A stretch of DNA of 64,000 nt from Franconibacter helveticus LMG 23732 (lineage in GTDB: Bacteria; Pseudomonadota; Gammaproteobacteria; Enterobacterales; Enterobacteriaceae): contig NZ_AWFX01000049.1 in assembly GCF_000463115.2 (NCBI RefSeq), positions 186,001 through 250,000 of the forward strand, written 5' to 3'. The translations under genes and the position numbers were made by a program. Each line of letters starts with the position of its first letter. Position 1 is the stretch's first letter. Below the pieces are notes generated by a model, which searched no databases, was not told the origin of the DNA, and saw only the letters and a program-made list of their open reading frames with translations. This document shows positions 1 through 9,544 of the stretch, one piece after another.

Positions 1-929
1 CTAACCCGGCCAATTCGCTGGCGCATGAAACCGCCACCGCCCCGGAGCTGTATGCCCAGGCGGCCGGGAAAATTGACGCTATTGTCGTGGGCGTAGGCTC
101 CGGCGGGACGCTTGGGGGGTTGCAGGCGTGGTTTCGCCAGCACTCGCCCGACACCGAGTTTATTCTTGCGGACCCGGCAGGCTCCGTGCTTGCCGACCAG
201 GTTGAACATGGCCGCCACGGCGAGGCCGGTTCGTGGCGCGTGGAAGGCATAGGCGAAGATTTCATACCGCCGCTCGCCCGAATTGAAGGCGTTGGGCGCG
301 CTTATCGTATTAGCGATGCCGAAGCCTTTGAAACCGCCCGCCGCCTGCTGAAAACCGAAGGTATTCTCGCAGGCTCCTCTACCGGCACGCTGCTTGCCGC
401 CGCGCTGCGCTACTGCCGCGCCCAGACCACGCCGAAGCGGGTAGTCACTTTCGCCTGCGACAGCGGCAATAAGTACCTCTCCAAAATGTTCAATGATGAC
501 TGGCTGCGCCAGCAGGGGCTGCTTGAGCGCCCTTCGACGGGCGATCTGCGCGATTTTATCGCGTTTCGCCATGACGAAGGGGCAACGGTAACCGCTGCGC
601 CGGATGATACGCTGGCGACAGTGCTGGCGCGCATGCGGCTTTACGATATTTCGCAGTTGCCCGTGCTGGAAGGGGGCGCTGTGGTCGGCATCGTTGATGA
701 GTGGGACTTGCTTAATGCCGTACGCGGCGACAGCGCGCGCTTCCTGGAGCCGGTGTCCCGCGCCATGAACCCGCGCGTCGAAACGCTGACTAAAAACGCC
801 AGCGAGAGCGCGCTGTTTGACGTTTTCTCCCGCGGGCTGGTGGCCGTCATCACCGACGCCGACCGCTTCCTCGGGCTTATTACCCGTACCGACGTGCTGA
901 ACGCCTGGCGCAACCGGCTTGAATCATAA
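1..929 (+). CDS. cystathionine beta-synthase-like PLP enzyme with C-terminal CBS pair (5' partial)
   Basis: The reading frame is open from base 3, so the true start lies upstream of the window. The visible part begins in the catalytic fold-type II PLP domain. It holds the glycine loop GVGSGGTLGG, which binds the PLP phosphate, and the later AGSSTGTLLAA segment. It ends with two CBS motifs (around YDISQLPVLEGG and FLGLITRTDVL). Enzymes of this build condense serine (or O-acetylserine) with homocysteine to cystathionine. The PLP lysine is outside the window. The next gene starts 10 bp after the stop and encodes a cystathionine gamma-lyase/synthase-type enzyme, so the two probably form a reverse-transsulfuration operon that makes cysteine from methionine. 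Family assignment is firm; the exact substrate is inferred. Confidence 0.88.
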   Translation, partial: NPANSLAHETATAPELYAQAAGKIDAIVVGVGSGGTLGGLQAWFRQHSPDTEFILADPAGSVLADQVEHGRHGEAGSWRVEGIGEDFIPPLARIEGVGRAYRISDAEAFETARRLLKTEGILAGSSTGTLLAAALRYCRAQTTPKRVVTFACDSGNKYLSKMFNDDWLRQQGLLERPSTGDLRDFIAFRHDEGATVTAAPDDTLATVLARMRLYDISQLPVLEGGAVVGIVDEWDLLNAVRGDSARFLEPVSRAMNPRVETLTKNASESALFDVFSRGLVAVITDADRFLGLITRTDVLNAWRNRLES

Positions 930-939
930 GGAAAAGTAA

Positions 940-2085
940 ATGGATAAGTTTGCTACTTTGAGCGTGCACAGCGGCGCGCACGACGACCAGTACGGCGCCG
1001 TCATGCCGCCAATCTATGCCACCTCCACCTACGCGCAACCGGCGCCGGGCGAACATACCGGCTATGAATATTCGCGCAGCGGCAATCCCACCCGCCATGC
1101 GCTGGAGCGGGCCATTGCAGAGCTTGAAGGCGGGGCGCAGGGTTATGCTTTTGCTTCGGGCCTTGCGGCTATTTCCACCGTGCTGGAACTACTGGATAAA
1201 GAGAGCCACCTGGTGGCGATTGACGACGTTTACGGCGGCACTTACCGGCTGCTGGAAAACGTGCGCAAGCGCACGGCGGGGTTATCTGTCACCTGGGTAA
1301 AGCCGGACGATCTGGCGGGGCTTGAAGCGGCGATCCGCCCTGAAACGAAAATGATCTGGGTGGAGACGCCGACCAATCCGCTGTTGAAGCTTGCCGATCT
1401 CGCGGCGATAGCCGCTATCGCCCGTCGACATGGAGTGATTAGCGTGGCGGACAACACTTTCGCTTCGCCTGCGCTGCAAAAACCGCTGGAGACAGGGTTC
1501 GATATCGTGGTGCATTCGGCGACCAAATACCTCAACGGCCACTCCGACGTGGTGGCGGGGCTGGCCGTGGTGGGCGATAACGCAGCGCTTCGTGAACAGC
1601 TCGCTTACCTGCAAAACGCCGTTGGCGGCGTGCTCGACCCGTTCAGCAGTTTTTTAACGCTGCGCGGTATTCGCACGCTGGCGCTGCGTATGGAAAAACA
1701 CAGCGCTAACGCGTTAAAAATCGCCCGCTGGCTTGAACAACAGCCGCAGGTGGAGAAGCTCTTTTTTCCGGGGCTTGAGTCCCATCCGCAGCATCAGCTT
1801 GCCAGTCGGCAGATGCAGGGGCCGGGCGGTATGATTTCCGTGGTGGTGAAGGGCGATGAAAGCCGCGCGGCGCAGGTTATCAAAAAGCTTCGTCTTTTTA
1901 CGCTGGCAGAGAGCTTAGGCGGCGTGGAAAGTCTGGTGAGCCAGCCATTCAGCATGACCCACGCCTCTATTCCGCTGGCGCAGCGGCTCGCTAACGGCAT
2001 TACGCCGCAGTTGATCCGGCTTTCCGTTGGCATTGAAGACGCCGACGATCTGATTGCGGATTTGCGCCAGGCGCTGGAAGCCTGA
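940..2085 (+). CDS. cystathionine gamma-lyase/gamma-synthase family PLP enzyme
   Basis: A 381-residue Cys/Met-metabolism PLP enzyme (fold type I). The family landmarks are present: YEYSRSGNPTR near the N-terminus, the VWVETPTNPLLK-like stretch, and the PLP lysine at K196 in SATKYLNGHSD. These enzymes either cleave cystathionine to cysteine, 2-oxobutyrate and ammonia (gamma-lyase) or make it from an activated homoserine (gamma-synthase, MetB). The start ATG has GGAAAA a few bases upstream and lies 10 bp after the CBS-type gene, so the two are co-transcribed. That pairing favours the lyase (reverse transsulfuration) role over MetB. Sequence alone does not separate the two activities. A terminator-like hairpin follows about 160 bp downstream. 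Confidence 0.9.
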   Translation: MDKFATLSVHSGAHDDQYGAVMPPIYATSTYAQPAPGEHTGYEYSRSGNPTRHALERAIAELEGGAQGYAFASGLAAISTVLELLDKESHLVAIDDVYGGTYRLLENVRKRTAGLSVTWVKPDDLAGLEAAIRPETKMIWVETPTNPLLKLADLAAIAAIARRHGVISVADNTFASPALQKPLETGFDIVVHSATKYLNGHSDVVAGLAVVGDNAALREQLAYLQNAVGGVLDPFSSFLTLRGIRTLALRMEKHSANALKIARWLEQQPQVEKLFFPGLESHPQHQLASRQMQGPGGMISVVVKGDESRAAQVIKKLRLFTLAESLGGVESLVSQPFSMTHASIPLAQRLANGITPQLIRLSVGIEDADDLIADLRQALEA

Positions 2086-2246
2086 GCACGCTGGCAAGCG
2101 CGGCGTAAGAGCAAGGGCGCTGCGCTAAAGCCGGGGCAAACTTTTGTATACGCGGGAAAAGCAACAGTCGTAGGTATGCAGACGCTGTCAGGCTGATTAC
2201 GTGGCTGAATCTGTTTGACCACGGAAGACGCCCTGGGACGCGAGAG

Positions 2247-2279
2247 TAAAAAAAGCGGGCTTTGCGGCCCGCTTTTTTC
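2247..2279. terminator. bidirectional intrinsic terminator
   Basis: Stem AGCGGGC / GCCCGCT with a short loop, flanked by an A-run on the left and a T-run on the right, so it can act on either strand. It separates the transsulfuration pair (rightward) from purK (leftward). Confidence 0.85.
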
Positions 2280-2280
2280 G

Positions 2281-3348
2281 TCAACCCAGTTTCATCTGCG
2301 CCCAGGCGATGCCGCTGGCATATTCCGGCGGCAGCAGCGGGACCAGCGCTTCCAGCGTGGCGCAAAGCCGCGCCGTGTCGCTGTCGTTCAGGTTGAGGTG
2401 ACCAACTTTGCGCCCCGGGCGGACTTCTTTGTCATACCAGTGCAGGTGAACCAGCGGCAGCTTCAGCCAGTCGTAGTTCAGGTCGGTGCCAATTAAATTC
2501 ACCATGACCGACGGGCTGTTAACCACCGGCTGCGGCAGCGGTAAATCCACTACGGCGCGCAGATGCAGTTCGAACTGACTAATAGACGCGCCATTTTGTG
2601 TCCAGTGCCCGCTGTTATGCACGCGCGGCGCCAGTTCGTTAATCAGCAATCCGGCGGGCGTAACAAAGCACTCCATCGCCATCACGCCTACGTAGTTCAG
2701 CGCGTGCATGATGGCGGAAAGCATCGCTTCCGCCTGCGCCTGCTGTTCCATATTCGCCTGCGGAAAAGCGACGCTGGTGCGCAGGATCCCTTCCTGATGA
2801 AGGTTGTGCGTCAGCGGATAAAAAACAGTGCTGCCGTCATGCGCGCGCGCGCCCACCAGCGACACTTCGCCCGAGAAGTTAATCCCCTGTTCGACGATGC
2901 ATTCGCCGTAGCACTCCTGCGGCAGTTCCGCCGTTTCATCCGCACGCAGGCGCCACTGGCCACGGCCATCGTAGCCGCCGACGCGGCGCTTGACGATAGC
3001 CAGTTCGCCGAGACGGTCGAACACGGCCGGCCATTCGCTTTTATCCGCCAGCAACTGCCAGGGCGCGGTGGCCAGCTTCAGTTTGTCAAAAAGCTGTTTT
3101 TGCGTCAGCCGGTCGGCGATTATCGGGAAGACGTCGCGGTTAACAAACGCCGGATGACGCGCCAGTTCGCGGGTCAGCGCGGTTTCCGGCCAGCGCTCAA
3201 TCTCTGCGGTAATGACGCTTTGTCCGAAAGGCACCGCCTGCGGCTCGTCGTCCAGCCCCACCGGCCAGACCGGGATGCCCAGCGGTTCGCCCGCCTGGCG
3301 CAGCATGCGGCCAAGCTGGCCGTTGCCGAGAACGCAAACCTGCTTCAT
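2281..3348 (-). CDS. purK: N5-carboxyaminoimidazole ribonucleotide synthase
   Basis: A 355-residue ATP-grasp enzyme of de novo purine synthesis that turns AIR, bicarbonate and ATP into N5-CAIR in the cytosol. The N-terminal [17 protein letters not shown] is typical of PurK, followed by the ATP-grasp core ([38 protein letters not shown]). Length matches the enterobacterial enzyme (355). Its ATG overlaps the purE stop by 4 bp (ATGA), so it is translationally coupled to purE and shares the PurR-controlled promoter upstream of purE. Confidence 0.97.
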   Translation of the reverse strand: MKQVCVLGNGQLGRMLRQAGEPLGIPVWPVGLDDEPQAVPFGQSVITAEIERWPETALTRELARHPAFVNRDVFPIIADRLTQKQLFDKLKLATAPWQLLADKSEWPAVFDRLGELAIVKRRVGGYDGRGQWRLRADETAELPQECYGECIVEQGINFSGEVSLVGARAHDGSTVFYPLTHNLHQEGILRTSVAFPQANMEQQAQAEAMLSAIMHALNYVGVMAMECFVTPAGLLINELAPRVHNSGHWTQNGASISQFELHLRAVVDLPLPQPVVNSPSVMVNLIGTDLNYDWLKLPLVHLHWYDKEVRPGRKVGHLNLNDSDTARLCATLEALVPLLPPEYASGIAWAQMKLG

Positions 3349-3854
3349 GCCGCACCCCGCGGATCCGGGTTTTCCAGCACCTCGTCCGTTTGCTGCTGGC
3401 GCCAGAGGCTCAGCCGGTTCAACAGCGCCTCGTCATGCTGCGCGAGGATCTGCGCAGCCAGCAACGCGGCGTTAGCCGCGCCCGCTTTGCCAATCGCCAG
3501 TGTGCCCACCGGAATGCCGCGCGGCATTTGCACGATGGAGTAAAGGCTGTCGACGCCGCTCAGCGCCGCGCTTTGCACCGGCACGCCCAGTACCGGCACC
3601 AGGGTTTTCGCCGCAATCATGCCCGGCAAATGCGCCGCGCCGCCCGCGCCCGCGATGATCACCTGAAAGCCGTTCGCCTGCGCCGTTTCAGCGAAGCTGA
3701 ACAGCTTGTCCGGCGTGCGGTGGGCGGAAACCACTTCCACATGGTGAGGAACATCGAGAGCGTCAAGGATTTCAGCGGCAAACTGCATGGTGGCCCAGTC
3801 ACTTTTCGAACCCATGACAATGGCGATACGCGCCGGTTGGTTGCTTAAAGACAT
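3345..3854 (-). CDS. purE: N5-carboxyaminoimidazole ribonucleotide mutase
   Basis: A 169-residue PurE class I mutase that converts N5-CAIR to CAIR, the step after PurK. Characteristic stretches are [34 protein letters not shown] and [13 protein letters not shown], nearly identical to E. coli. An in-frame ATG 33 bp further upstream would add 11 residues ([11 protein letters not shown]), but the family start is [13 protein letters not shown], which I use. It is the first gene of the purEK operon, with a PurR box over the -35 element about 90 bp upstream. Confidence 0.97.
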   Translation of the reverse strand: MSLSNQPARIAIVMGSKSDWATMQFAAEILDALDVPHHVEVVSAHRTPDKLFSFAETAQANGFQVIIAGAGGAAHLPGMIAAKTLVPVLGVPVQSAALSGVDSLYSIVQMPRGIPVGTLAIGKAGAANAALLAAQILAQHDEALLNRLSLWRQQQTDEVLENPDPRGAA

Positions 3855-3916
3855 ACGTCTTAAAACTCCTGTGGGGTGTGCGGACAAAACAACGAATCGT
3901 CGTTACGAGGGGTGCG

Positions 3917-3954
3917 AGAATAACACGGTTTAGCGGCAAGGAAAACGGTTGCGC
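3917..3954 (-). promoter_or_regulatory. purEK promoter with PurR operator
   Basis: Reading leftward, GCGCAACCGTTTTCCT (3939-3954) matches the PurR consensus ACGCAAACGTTTTCNT at nearly all positions. It overlaps a -35 TTTTCC (3940-3945), with a -10 TATTCT (3917-3922) after exactly 17 bp. The same arrangement is known for E. coli purEK, where PurR with hypoxanthine or guanine represses. High purine should therefore shut off this promoter. Confidence 0.88.
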
Positions 3955-3985
3955 GGCTGTCGTAGCGGCAAAATAGCCCTGGAGA

Positions 3986-4708
3986 TTAAAACGGAAAAGC
4001 GATGAGTTCGATGCCTTCAGGCGCGACTTTAATCATTGAGCCTTCGGTGTGCCAGGCGCCTAACACGTAGCGAAACGCGGGCTCGCCATTCGCATTAAGT
4101 TGATGAACGGCAGGGCGGTGGGTATGGCCGTGAATAAGATGCTGTACGCGATGGCGCTCAAGCGTATGGAGAACCGTTTGCGCGTTTACATCCATAATCG
4201 CCATATCTTTAACGCTGTTAGAGGATTTGCTGCCGGCGCGCATTTTCGCAGCGATGCGTTTACGCAGGTAAAGGGGTAAGGCGAGAAAGAGTTTTTGCAG
4301 CCAGGGCTGATGCACTTTGGCGCGAAAAGCCTGATAGCCCACATCGTCGGTGCAAAGCGTGTCGCCGTGCATAATCAGCACGCGTTGGCCGTAAAGCTCA
4401 AGCACTTTCTCTTCTGGCAGAAGCGTCATGCCGCTTTGACGGGCAAAGCCTTTGCCGAGCAGAAAATCACGGTTGCCATGAATGAAGTAACAGGGGACGC
4501 CGCTGTCAACCAGCGAGCGAAGGGCAATGGCGATTTGCCCATGCAGCGGGTTTGGATCGTCATCGCCGATCCACGCTTCAAAGAGGTCGCCAAGGATGTA
4601 AAGCGCATCGGCTTGCCGCGCCTCGCCAGCCAGAAAACGCAGAAAACCGGCGGTAATCGCCGGTTCTTCTGTGCACAGATGAAGATCTGCAATAAAGAGT
4701 GTGGCCAC
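3986..4708 (-). CDS. lpxH: UDP-2,3-diacylglucosamine diphosphatase
   Basis: A 240-residue metallophosphoesterase of lipid A synthesis that hydrolyses UDP-2,3-diacylglucosamine to lipid X and UMP at the inner membrane. Metal ligands of the family are visible: D8 and H10 (ADLH), D41 (LGD), N79 (HGNRD), the MHGD motif near 114, and the HGHTH motif near 195. Length equals the E. coli protein. The gene starts 2 bp after the ppiB stop, so ppiB-lpxH form an operon, as in E. coli. Confidence 0.97.
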   Translation of the reverse strand: MATLFIADLHLCTEEPAITAGFLRFLAGEARQADALYILGDLFEAWIGDDDPNPLHGQIAIALRSLVDSGVPCYFIHGNRDFLLGKGFARQSGMTLLPEEKVLELYGQRVLIMHGDTLCTDDVGYQAFRAKVHQPWLQKLFLALPLYLRKRIAAKMRAGSKSSNSVKDMAIMDVNAQTVLHTLERHRVQHLIHGHTHRPAVHQLNANGEPAFRYVLGAWHTEGSMIKVAPEGIELIAFPF

Positions 4709-4710
4709 GA

Positions 4711-5205
4711 TTACTCGCTGACGGTCACGCGCTCGATTACCACGTCTTCTTTCGGTACATCCTGATGCATGCCGCTGCGGCCGGTAGAAACGCCTTTGAT
4801 TTTATCCACCACGTCCATGCCTTCCACCACTTCGGCGAACACGCAGTAACCCCAACCCTGCATGCTTTCGCCGCTGAAGTTCAGGAAGTCGTTGTCCACA
4901 ACGTTGATGAAGAACTGCGCGGTAGCGGAGTGCGGCGCCTGGGTACGGGCCATTGCCAGCGTGCCACGGGTGTTTTTCAGGCCGTTGTTCGCTTCGTTTT
5001 TGATAGCGTCTTTGGTCGCTTTCTGCTTCATGCCAGGCTCAAAACCGCCGCCCTGGATCATAAAGCCGTTGATAACACGGTGGAAAATGGTGTTGTCGTA
5101 AAAACCTTCGCGGCAGTAGTCCAGGAAGTTCTTAACAGTTTCCGGCGCTTTGTCATCAAAAGTTTTGATTACGATATCGCCGTGATTGGTGTGAAAAGTA
5201 ACCAT
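4711..5205 (-). CDS. ppiB: cytoplasmic peptidyl-prolyl cis-trans isomerase B (cyclophilin)
   Basis: A 164-residue single-domain cyclophilin with no signal peptide, catalysing cis-trans isomerisation of X-Pro bonds in the cytosol. It has the cyclophilin signatures [30 protein letters not shown] and [15 protein letters not shown], and matches E. coli PpiB throughout and in length. It lies divergently from cysS and is followed 2 bp later by lpxH. Confidence 0.97.
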   Translation of the reverse strand: MVTFHTNHGDIVIKTFDDKAPETVKNFLDYCREGFYDNTIFHRVINGFMIQGGGFEPGMKQKATKDAIKNEANNGLKNTRGTLAMARTQAPHSATAQFFINVVDNDFLNFSGESMQGWGYCVFAEVVEGMDVVDKIKGVSTGRSGMHQDVPKEDVVIERVTVSE

Positions 5206-5381
5206 GCTTGCATCCTGTTCTGTGTAGTAGTGCTGAAGCCTGCTGCGCAGGCGACGTCAGGCTGTTGTTATAGCATAACTTGCAGGTGGCGATCACCTTG
5301 CAAAGTGTGCTCCTTCCGGTTTGAATTATGAGGTAACATAGCGCTTTTCGTTTTTACCACACACTGATACGGAATCTCCTG

Positions 5382-6767
5382 ATGCTAAAAATCTTCAACA
5401 CAATGAGTCGTCAAAAAGAGGAATTCAAACCTATCCATGCCGGAGAAGTCGGCATGTATGTGTGTGGCATCACCGTTTACGATCTCTGTCATATCGGCCA
5501 CGGCCGTACTTTTGTCGCCTTCGACGTGGTGGCGCGCTACCTGCGCTTCCTCGGCTATAAGCTGAAGTATGTGCGTAACATTACGGATATCGACGATAAA
5601 ATCATCAAACGAGCGAATGAAAATGGCGAAAACTTTGTGGCGCTGGTGGACCGTATGGTCGCCGAGATGCACAAAGATTTTGATGCGCTGAATATTCTGC
5701 GCCCGGACAGCGAGCCGCGCGCCACCCAGCATATTCATGAAATCATCGACCTGGTAGAGCAATTGATCGCCCGCGATCACGCTTATGTCGCAGACAACGG
5801 CGACGTGATGTTCTCGGTGCCGACCGATCCCAACTACGGCGCGCTTTCCCGTCAGGATCTGGAGCAGCTTCAGGCGGGCGCGCGCGTCGAAGTGGCGGAT
5901 GTGAAGCGCAACCCGATGGATTTCGTGCTGTGGAAGATGTCGAAACCCGGCGAGCCAAGCTGGCCGTCGCCGTGGGGCGAAGGACGTCCGGGCTGGCATA
6001 TTGAATGTTCCGCCATGAACTGCAAACAGCTTGGCAGCCATTTCGATATTCATGGCGGCGGCTCGGACCTGATGTTCCCGCACCACGAAAACGAGATTGC
6101 CCAGTCCACCTGCGCCCATGATGGCGAGTATGTGAACTACTGGATGCACTCCGGCATGGTGATGGTGGATCGCGAGAAGATGTCTAAATCCCTTGGCAAT
6201 TTCTTCACCGTGCGCGACGTGCTGAAATATTACGACGCCGAGACCATCCGCTATTTCCTGATGTCCGGTCATTACCGCAGCCAGCTGAACTACAGCGAAG
6301 AGAACTTAAAGCAGGCTCGCGCCTCGCTTGAACGTCTTTATACCGCGCTGCGCGGCACCGACAGCAGCGTGGAAGCGGCAGGCGGCGAAGCGTTTGAAGC
6401 GCGTTTTGTTGAAGCGATGGACGACGACTTCAATACCCCCGAAGCCTACTCTGTGCTGTTTGATATGGCGCGTGAAGTGAACCGGCTGAAAACGGAAGAT
6501 AAGGCTGGCGCGAATCATCTTGCGGCGCATCTGCGCAAGCTTTCCGCCGTGCTGGGCCTGCTGGAGCAGGATCCGGAACAGTTCCTGCAAAGCGGCGCGC
6601 AGGCCGATGACGGCGAGGTTGCGGAGATTGAATCGCTTATCCAAAAACGCCTTGAAGCGCGTAAGTCGAAAGACTGGGCGGCAGCCGATGCGGCGCGCGA
6701 CCGCTTAAATGAAATGGGGATCGTGCTGGAAGATGGCCCGCAAGGCACCACCTGGCGACGGAAATAA
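5382..6767 (+). CDS. cysS: cysteinyl-tRNA synthetase
   Basis: A 461-residue class I aminoacyl-tRNA synthetase that charges tRNA-Cys. The HIGH motif appears as CHIGHGRTF (36-44) and KMSKS at 266-270. C28 and the downstream GWHIECSAM and [14 protein letters not shown] stretches supply the zinc site that selects cysteine. Length is the same as E. coli CysS (461). Intact and monocistronic, with a strong terminator directly after the stop. Confidence 0.98.
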   Translation: MLKIFNTMSRQKEEFKPIHAGEVGMYVCGITVYDLCHIGHGRTFVAFDVVARYLRFLGYKLKYVRNITDIDDKIIKRANENGENFVALVDRMVAEMHKDFDALNILRPDSEPRATQHIHEIIDLVEQLIARDHAYVADNGDVMFSVPTDPNYGALSRQDLEQLQAGARVEVADVKRNPMDFVLWKMSKPGEPSWPSPWGEGRPGWHIECSAMNCKQLGSHFDIHGGGSDLMFPHHENEIAQSTCAHDGEYVNYWMHSGMVMVDREKMSKSLGNFFTVRDVLKYYDAETIRYFLMSGHYRSQLNYSEENLKQARASLERLYTALRGTDSSVEAAGGEAFEARFVEAMDDDFNTPEAYSVLFDMAREVNRLKTEDKAGANHLAAHLRKLSAVLGLLEQDPEQFLQSGAQADDGEVAEIESLIQKRLEARKSKDWAAADAARDRLNEMGIVLEDGPQGTTWRRK

Positions 6768-6768
6768 G

Positions 6769-6796
6769 AAAAAGCGGCGAAAGCCGCTTTTTTTTG
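6769..6796 (+). terminator. cysS terminator
   Basis: Perfect stem AAAGCGGC / GCCGCTTT with a GAAA loop followed by eight T, starting at the cysS stop codon. Confidence 0.92.
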
Positions 6797-6860
6797 CCGT
6801 TGATACAGCGTTCGAACGTTCGTCTTCGCAAAGCCCCTTTATAGCAGTCAGCGTGGTCAA

Positions 6861-7877
6861 TCAGGCCGAGCCGCGCGCCACCAGCTGGCCGGAAAGGGTG
6901 ATGCGCTGCGCCGCCAGATCAGGCGCCTGGATTTTGCGAATAATCAGCGAAGCGGCCTGGCGCCCGGTCTCTTCGCTGGCGGAGGAGACATACGTAAAAG
7001 AGGGCGAGGTGAGATTAATGTGCATCATGTCTTCAAAGCCCGCCAGCGAGACTTGCTGCGTCAGGAAGACATCTTTGCCGACCGTACGGCCCACCTGCTG
7101 AATAGCGTCAATACAGCCGATGATGGCGTGCGGCGAATGGCAGAGCAGGGCGGTAATTTTGTTATTGGCTTCCAGCAGCGCTCTTGTCGCGAGGCTGGCA
7201 GCATGGGTTTCATCGGCGCAGGCCGGGGTAAACTCTTCTCGCCACGGCATACCGTACTGCTTCAGCGCTGCCTGATAACCCAGCAGCCGTTGCTGGCGAA
7301 CCAGGCACGTTTTGCTGCCGCCGATATAAGCAATATTACGGTGGCCGCGCTCAATCAGGTAGCGAGTGGCGAGGCTGCCTGCCTGACGGTTGTCGCGCAT
7401 GACAACATCGCGCGCGCTTTGCAACGGCGACTGAGAAACCGCTACCAGCGGCAGCGTGCAATTTTCAATGATAGCGGGCAGCGTATCGCGTGTGGCGTCG
7501 GCCGCCAGATAAATCACCCCCGCAACCCCCTGGCGGGTAAAAGAGAGCAGACACTGCTCCAGACGAGCCGGATCGTCAGAAGGCTGGGTGAGAAAAACCA
7601 TAAATCCCTGCGCTTCCAGCGCCTGCACCACGCTTGCCGTTACGCGCGTTGAAAAAGCATCATTAAAGTCGTGCACCACCAGGCCTATCAGATTCGAAGT
7701 ATTCGCGCGCAGGTTTGCCGCCGCTACGTTATGCACGTAGCCCAGCGCCTCTATGGCGGCCTGTACGCGGGCGATGGTCGCTTGCGAAATCTTCCCCTTC
7801 TGGCGCAGCACCAGTGAGACGGTAGAGACAGAAACCTCCGCCCGTTTCGCCACGTCGATAATGCTGACTTTCTTCAT
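6861..7877 (-). CDS. LacI-family transcriptional regulator of the adjacent PTS gene
   Basis: A 338-residue repressor of the LacI/GalR family. The N-terminal helix-turn-helix is VSIIDVAKRAEVSVSTVSLVL, cut here at 20 residues or less: VSIIDVAKRAEVSVS then TVSLVL, followed by the hinge region and a periplasmic-binding-protein-like effector domain (IGLVVHDFNDAFSTR, IAYIGGSKTC, LAGFEDMMHINL). I use the ATG giving MKKVSIIDVAKR; an upstream in-frame start would add 13 residues that do not belong to the family. It lies just downstream of a PTS permease gene in the same orientation, separated by a hairpin. Two overlapping palindromes in front of the permease gene (9517-9544) are the likely operators. 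The inducer is unknown; a sugar or sugar phosphate is expected. Confidence 0.88.
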   Translation of the reverse strand: MKKVSIIDVAKRAEVSVSTVSLVLRQKGKISQATIARVQAAIEALGYVHNVAAANLRANTSNLIGLVVHDFNDAFSTRVTASVVQALEAQGFMVFLTQPSDDPARLEQCLLSFTRQGVAGVIYLAADATRDTLPAIIENCTLPLVAVSQSPLQSARDVVMRDNRQAGSLATRYLIERGHRNIAYIGGSKTCLVRQQRLLGYQAALKQYGMPWREEFTPACADETHAASLATRALLEANNKITALLCHSPHAIIGCIDAIQQVGRTVGKDVFLTQQVSLAGFEDMMHINLTSPSFTYVSSASEETGRQAASLIIRKIQAPDLAAQRITLSGQLVARGSA

Positions 7878-7916
7878 CGGATCCCTTCTTCGCCTGTTTA
7901 TTCCGTTAGATACCAC

Positions 7917-7946
7917 AAAGCCCCCCGTAGCGATACGGGAGGCTTA
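7917..7946 (-). terminator. hairpin between PTS gene and lacI-type gene
   Basis: Inverted repeat AGCCTCCCGTA / TACGGGGGGCT with a four-base loop, just after the PTS gene stop. The T-run is weak, so partial termination (attenuation before the regulator gene) is more likely than full termination. Confidence 0.6.
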
Positions 7947-7964
7947 AAGGTTAAGCGTTAAGCC

Positions 7965-9464
7965 TTACCGGCCAATCATGCCTGACATCGTCTGGGCGAT
8001 AAACTGCGCCCGGGCGCCGAAAATAACCTGAATGCCGCTGTCGCCGACAAAGACCACGCCTCGCGCGCCGACGTTATTCAGACCATCGCGATCCACCCGT
8101 TCCGGCTTCGCCACTTCAAGGCGCAGGCGAGTAATGCAGGAACCCACGCTTGCGATATTGTCAGCGCCACCCAGCAGGCCGATGATATCGTTCGCCAGTT
8201 CAGCATCGGTTTTATCGTCCGCATTTGCCGCTATATCCGCCCGGCCCGGCGTTTTTACGTCGAAACGACGGATAACAAAGCGGAAAGTGAAGTAGTAAAT
8301 AATCGCCATCGGGATGCCGACGATGACCGCGTTCAGATAGTTAGTCTCAAAACCGTTAAACGAAGGCAGAATACCGAACGAGATGTAATCGATAAGCCCG
8401 GCGGAGAAAGATTTCACGATATGCGCGTGCAGCAGATACATGCACATGTAAGAAAGCCCGGCCATGATGGCGTTAAAGACATACAGCACCGGCGCGACAA
8501 AAATAAAGGTAAATTCAACCGGCTCCGTAATACCTGTCAGGAAACAGGTTAACGCGGCGGAAAAGAGAATGCCGGAGGCGATCTTTTTATTTTTGGTATT
8601 CGCTTCGTGATACATCGCAAGACAGGCTGCCGGCAGCGCGAACAGCATCAGCGGATACTCGCCTTGCAGGAATTTGCCGGCGTTCTGGTAGCTGTCGCTG
8701 CTGAAGCTTTTTACGCCTTCTTCCAGCATCTTAAACCAGATGGTCTGGTCGCCATGAATCAACTGTCCCGACTGGGTGGTGTAGTCGCCAAAGGAGTACC
8801 AGAAAGAAGGGTACCAGATATGGTGCAGCCCAAGCGGGATAAGCGCACGTTCCACAAGGCCGAAAATAAAGGTTGAAGCCGCCTGGTTATCGCCATTCAC
8901 TACCACAGAAAGCGCATCGATACCCGCCTGAATATGCTGCCAGATATAGGGCAGCACCAGCCCGAGCAGGAAAGAGAGCAGGGCGGTAACAATAGCGACG
9001 AAGCGTTTTCCGGAGAAGAACCCCAGAAATTCCGGCAGTTGCAGCGTGTGGAAACGGTTATAGCACCAGGCCGCAAGAATGCCGCAGATAAGGCCGCCGA
9101 ACACGCCCATTTGTAACGTCGGAATACCAATCACCATGGCATATTTACCGCCGTTCGCCGCCATTTCCGGCGTAATGCCAAGCATAGTGCCGATAGTAAC
9201 GTTAACAATTAACACAGAGACCGCCGCTGAAAGCGCGGCGATGCCCGATTCCGCCGCAAGCCCCACTGCCGAGCCTATGGCGAACAGCACCGGCAGGTTA
9301 TCAAAAATAACCCCGCCCGCGTTCATCATCAGCGGCAAATGAAACTTGTCGCCGAATGCCAGCAGCAGACCGGCCGCTGGCAACAGTGAAATCGGCAGCA
9401 TTAACGCGCGGCCAATCATTGAGAGCTTTGAAAGCGATTTAACCAACCCTGACATCAGACTCAT
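7965..9464 (-). CDS. PTS EIICB permease, glucose/N-acetylglucosamine/maltose family
   Basis: A 499-residue inner-membrane sugar transporter that phosphorylates its substrate during uptake. The EIIC domain fills residues 1 to about 400, with FGLVERALIPLGLHHIWYPS and the substrate-site motif GITEPVEFTF. The EIIB domain lies at the C-terminus, with the phosphorylated cysteine C443 in GSCITRLRL. It resembles PtsG and MalX. No EIIA domain is encoded here, so phosphate must come from a separate EIIA such as Crr. No sugar-processing enzyme is adjacent, so the substrate cannot be named. GGGGGA precedes the ATG. The LacI-type gene downstream and the palindromes upstream mark it as its own regulated unit. 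Confidence 0.93.
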   Translation of the reverse strand: MSLMSGLVKSLSKLSMIGRALMLPISLLPAAGLLLAFGDKFHLPLMMNAGGVIFDNLPVLFAIGSAVGLAAESGIAALSAAVSVLIVNVTIGTMLGITPEMAANGGKYAMVIGIPTLQMGVFGGLICGILAAWCYNRFHTLQLPEFLGFFSGKRFVAIVTALLSFLLGLVLPYIWQHIQAGIDALSVVVNGDNQAASTFIFGLVERALIPLGLHHIWYPSFWYSFGDYTTQSGQLIHGDQTIWFKMLEEGVKSFSSDSYQNAGKFLQGEYPLMLFALPAACLAMYHEANTKNKKIASGILFSAALTCFLTGITEPVEFTFIFVAPVLYVFNAIMAGLSYMCMYLLHAHIVKSFSAGLIDYISFGILPSFNGFETNYLNAVIVGIPMAIIYYFTFRFVIRRFDVKTPGRADIAANADDKTDAELANDIIGLLGGADNIASVGSCITRLRLEVAKPERVDRDGLNNVGARGVVFVGDSGIQVIFGARAQFIAQTMSGMIGR

Positions 9465-9516
9465 GCTGATTCCCCCGACAGACCATTTATACGGGTTTTA
9501 ACCCTGTTTTATCTAA

Positions 9517-9544
9517 GTAGAACGTTTTACTAGAACGTTCTACT
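9517..9544. promoter_or_regulatory. twin overlapping LacI-type operators
   Basis: AGTAGAACGTTTTACT (9517-9532) and ACTAGAACGTTCTACT (9529-9544) are two near-perfect palindromes around the AACGTT core typical of LacI-family operators. They overlap by 4 bp and lie 53-80 bp upstream of the PTS start. They are the best candidates for the binding sites of the neighbouring LacI-type repressor. Confidence 0.75.
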
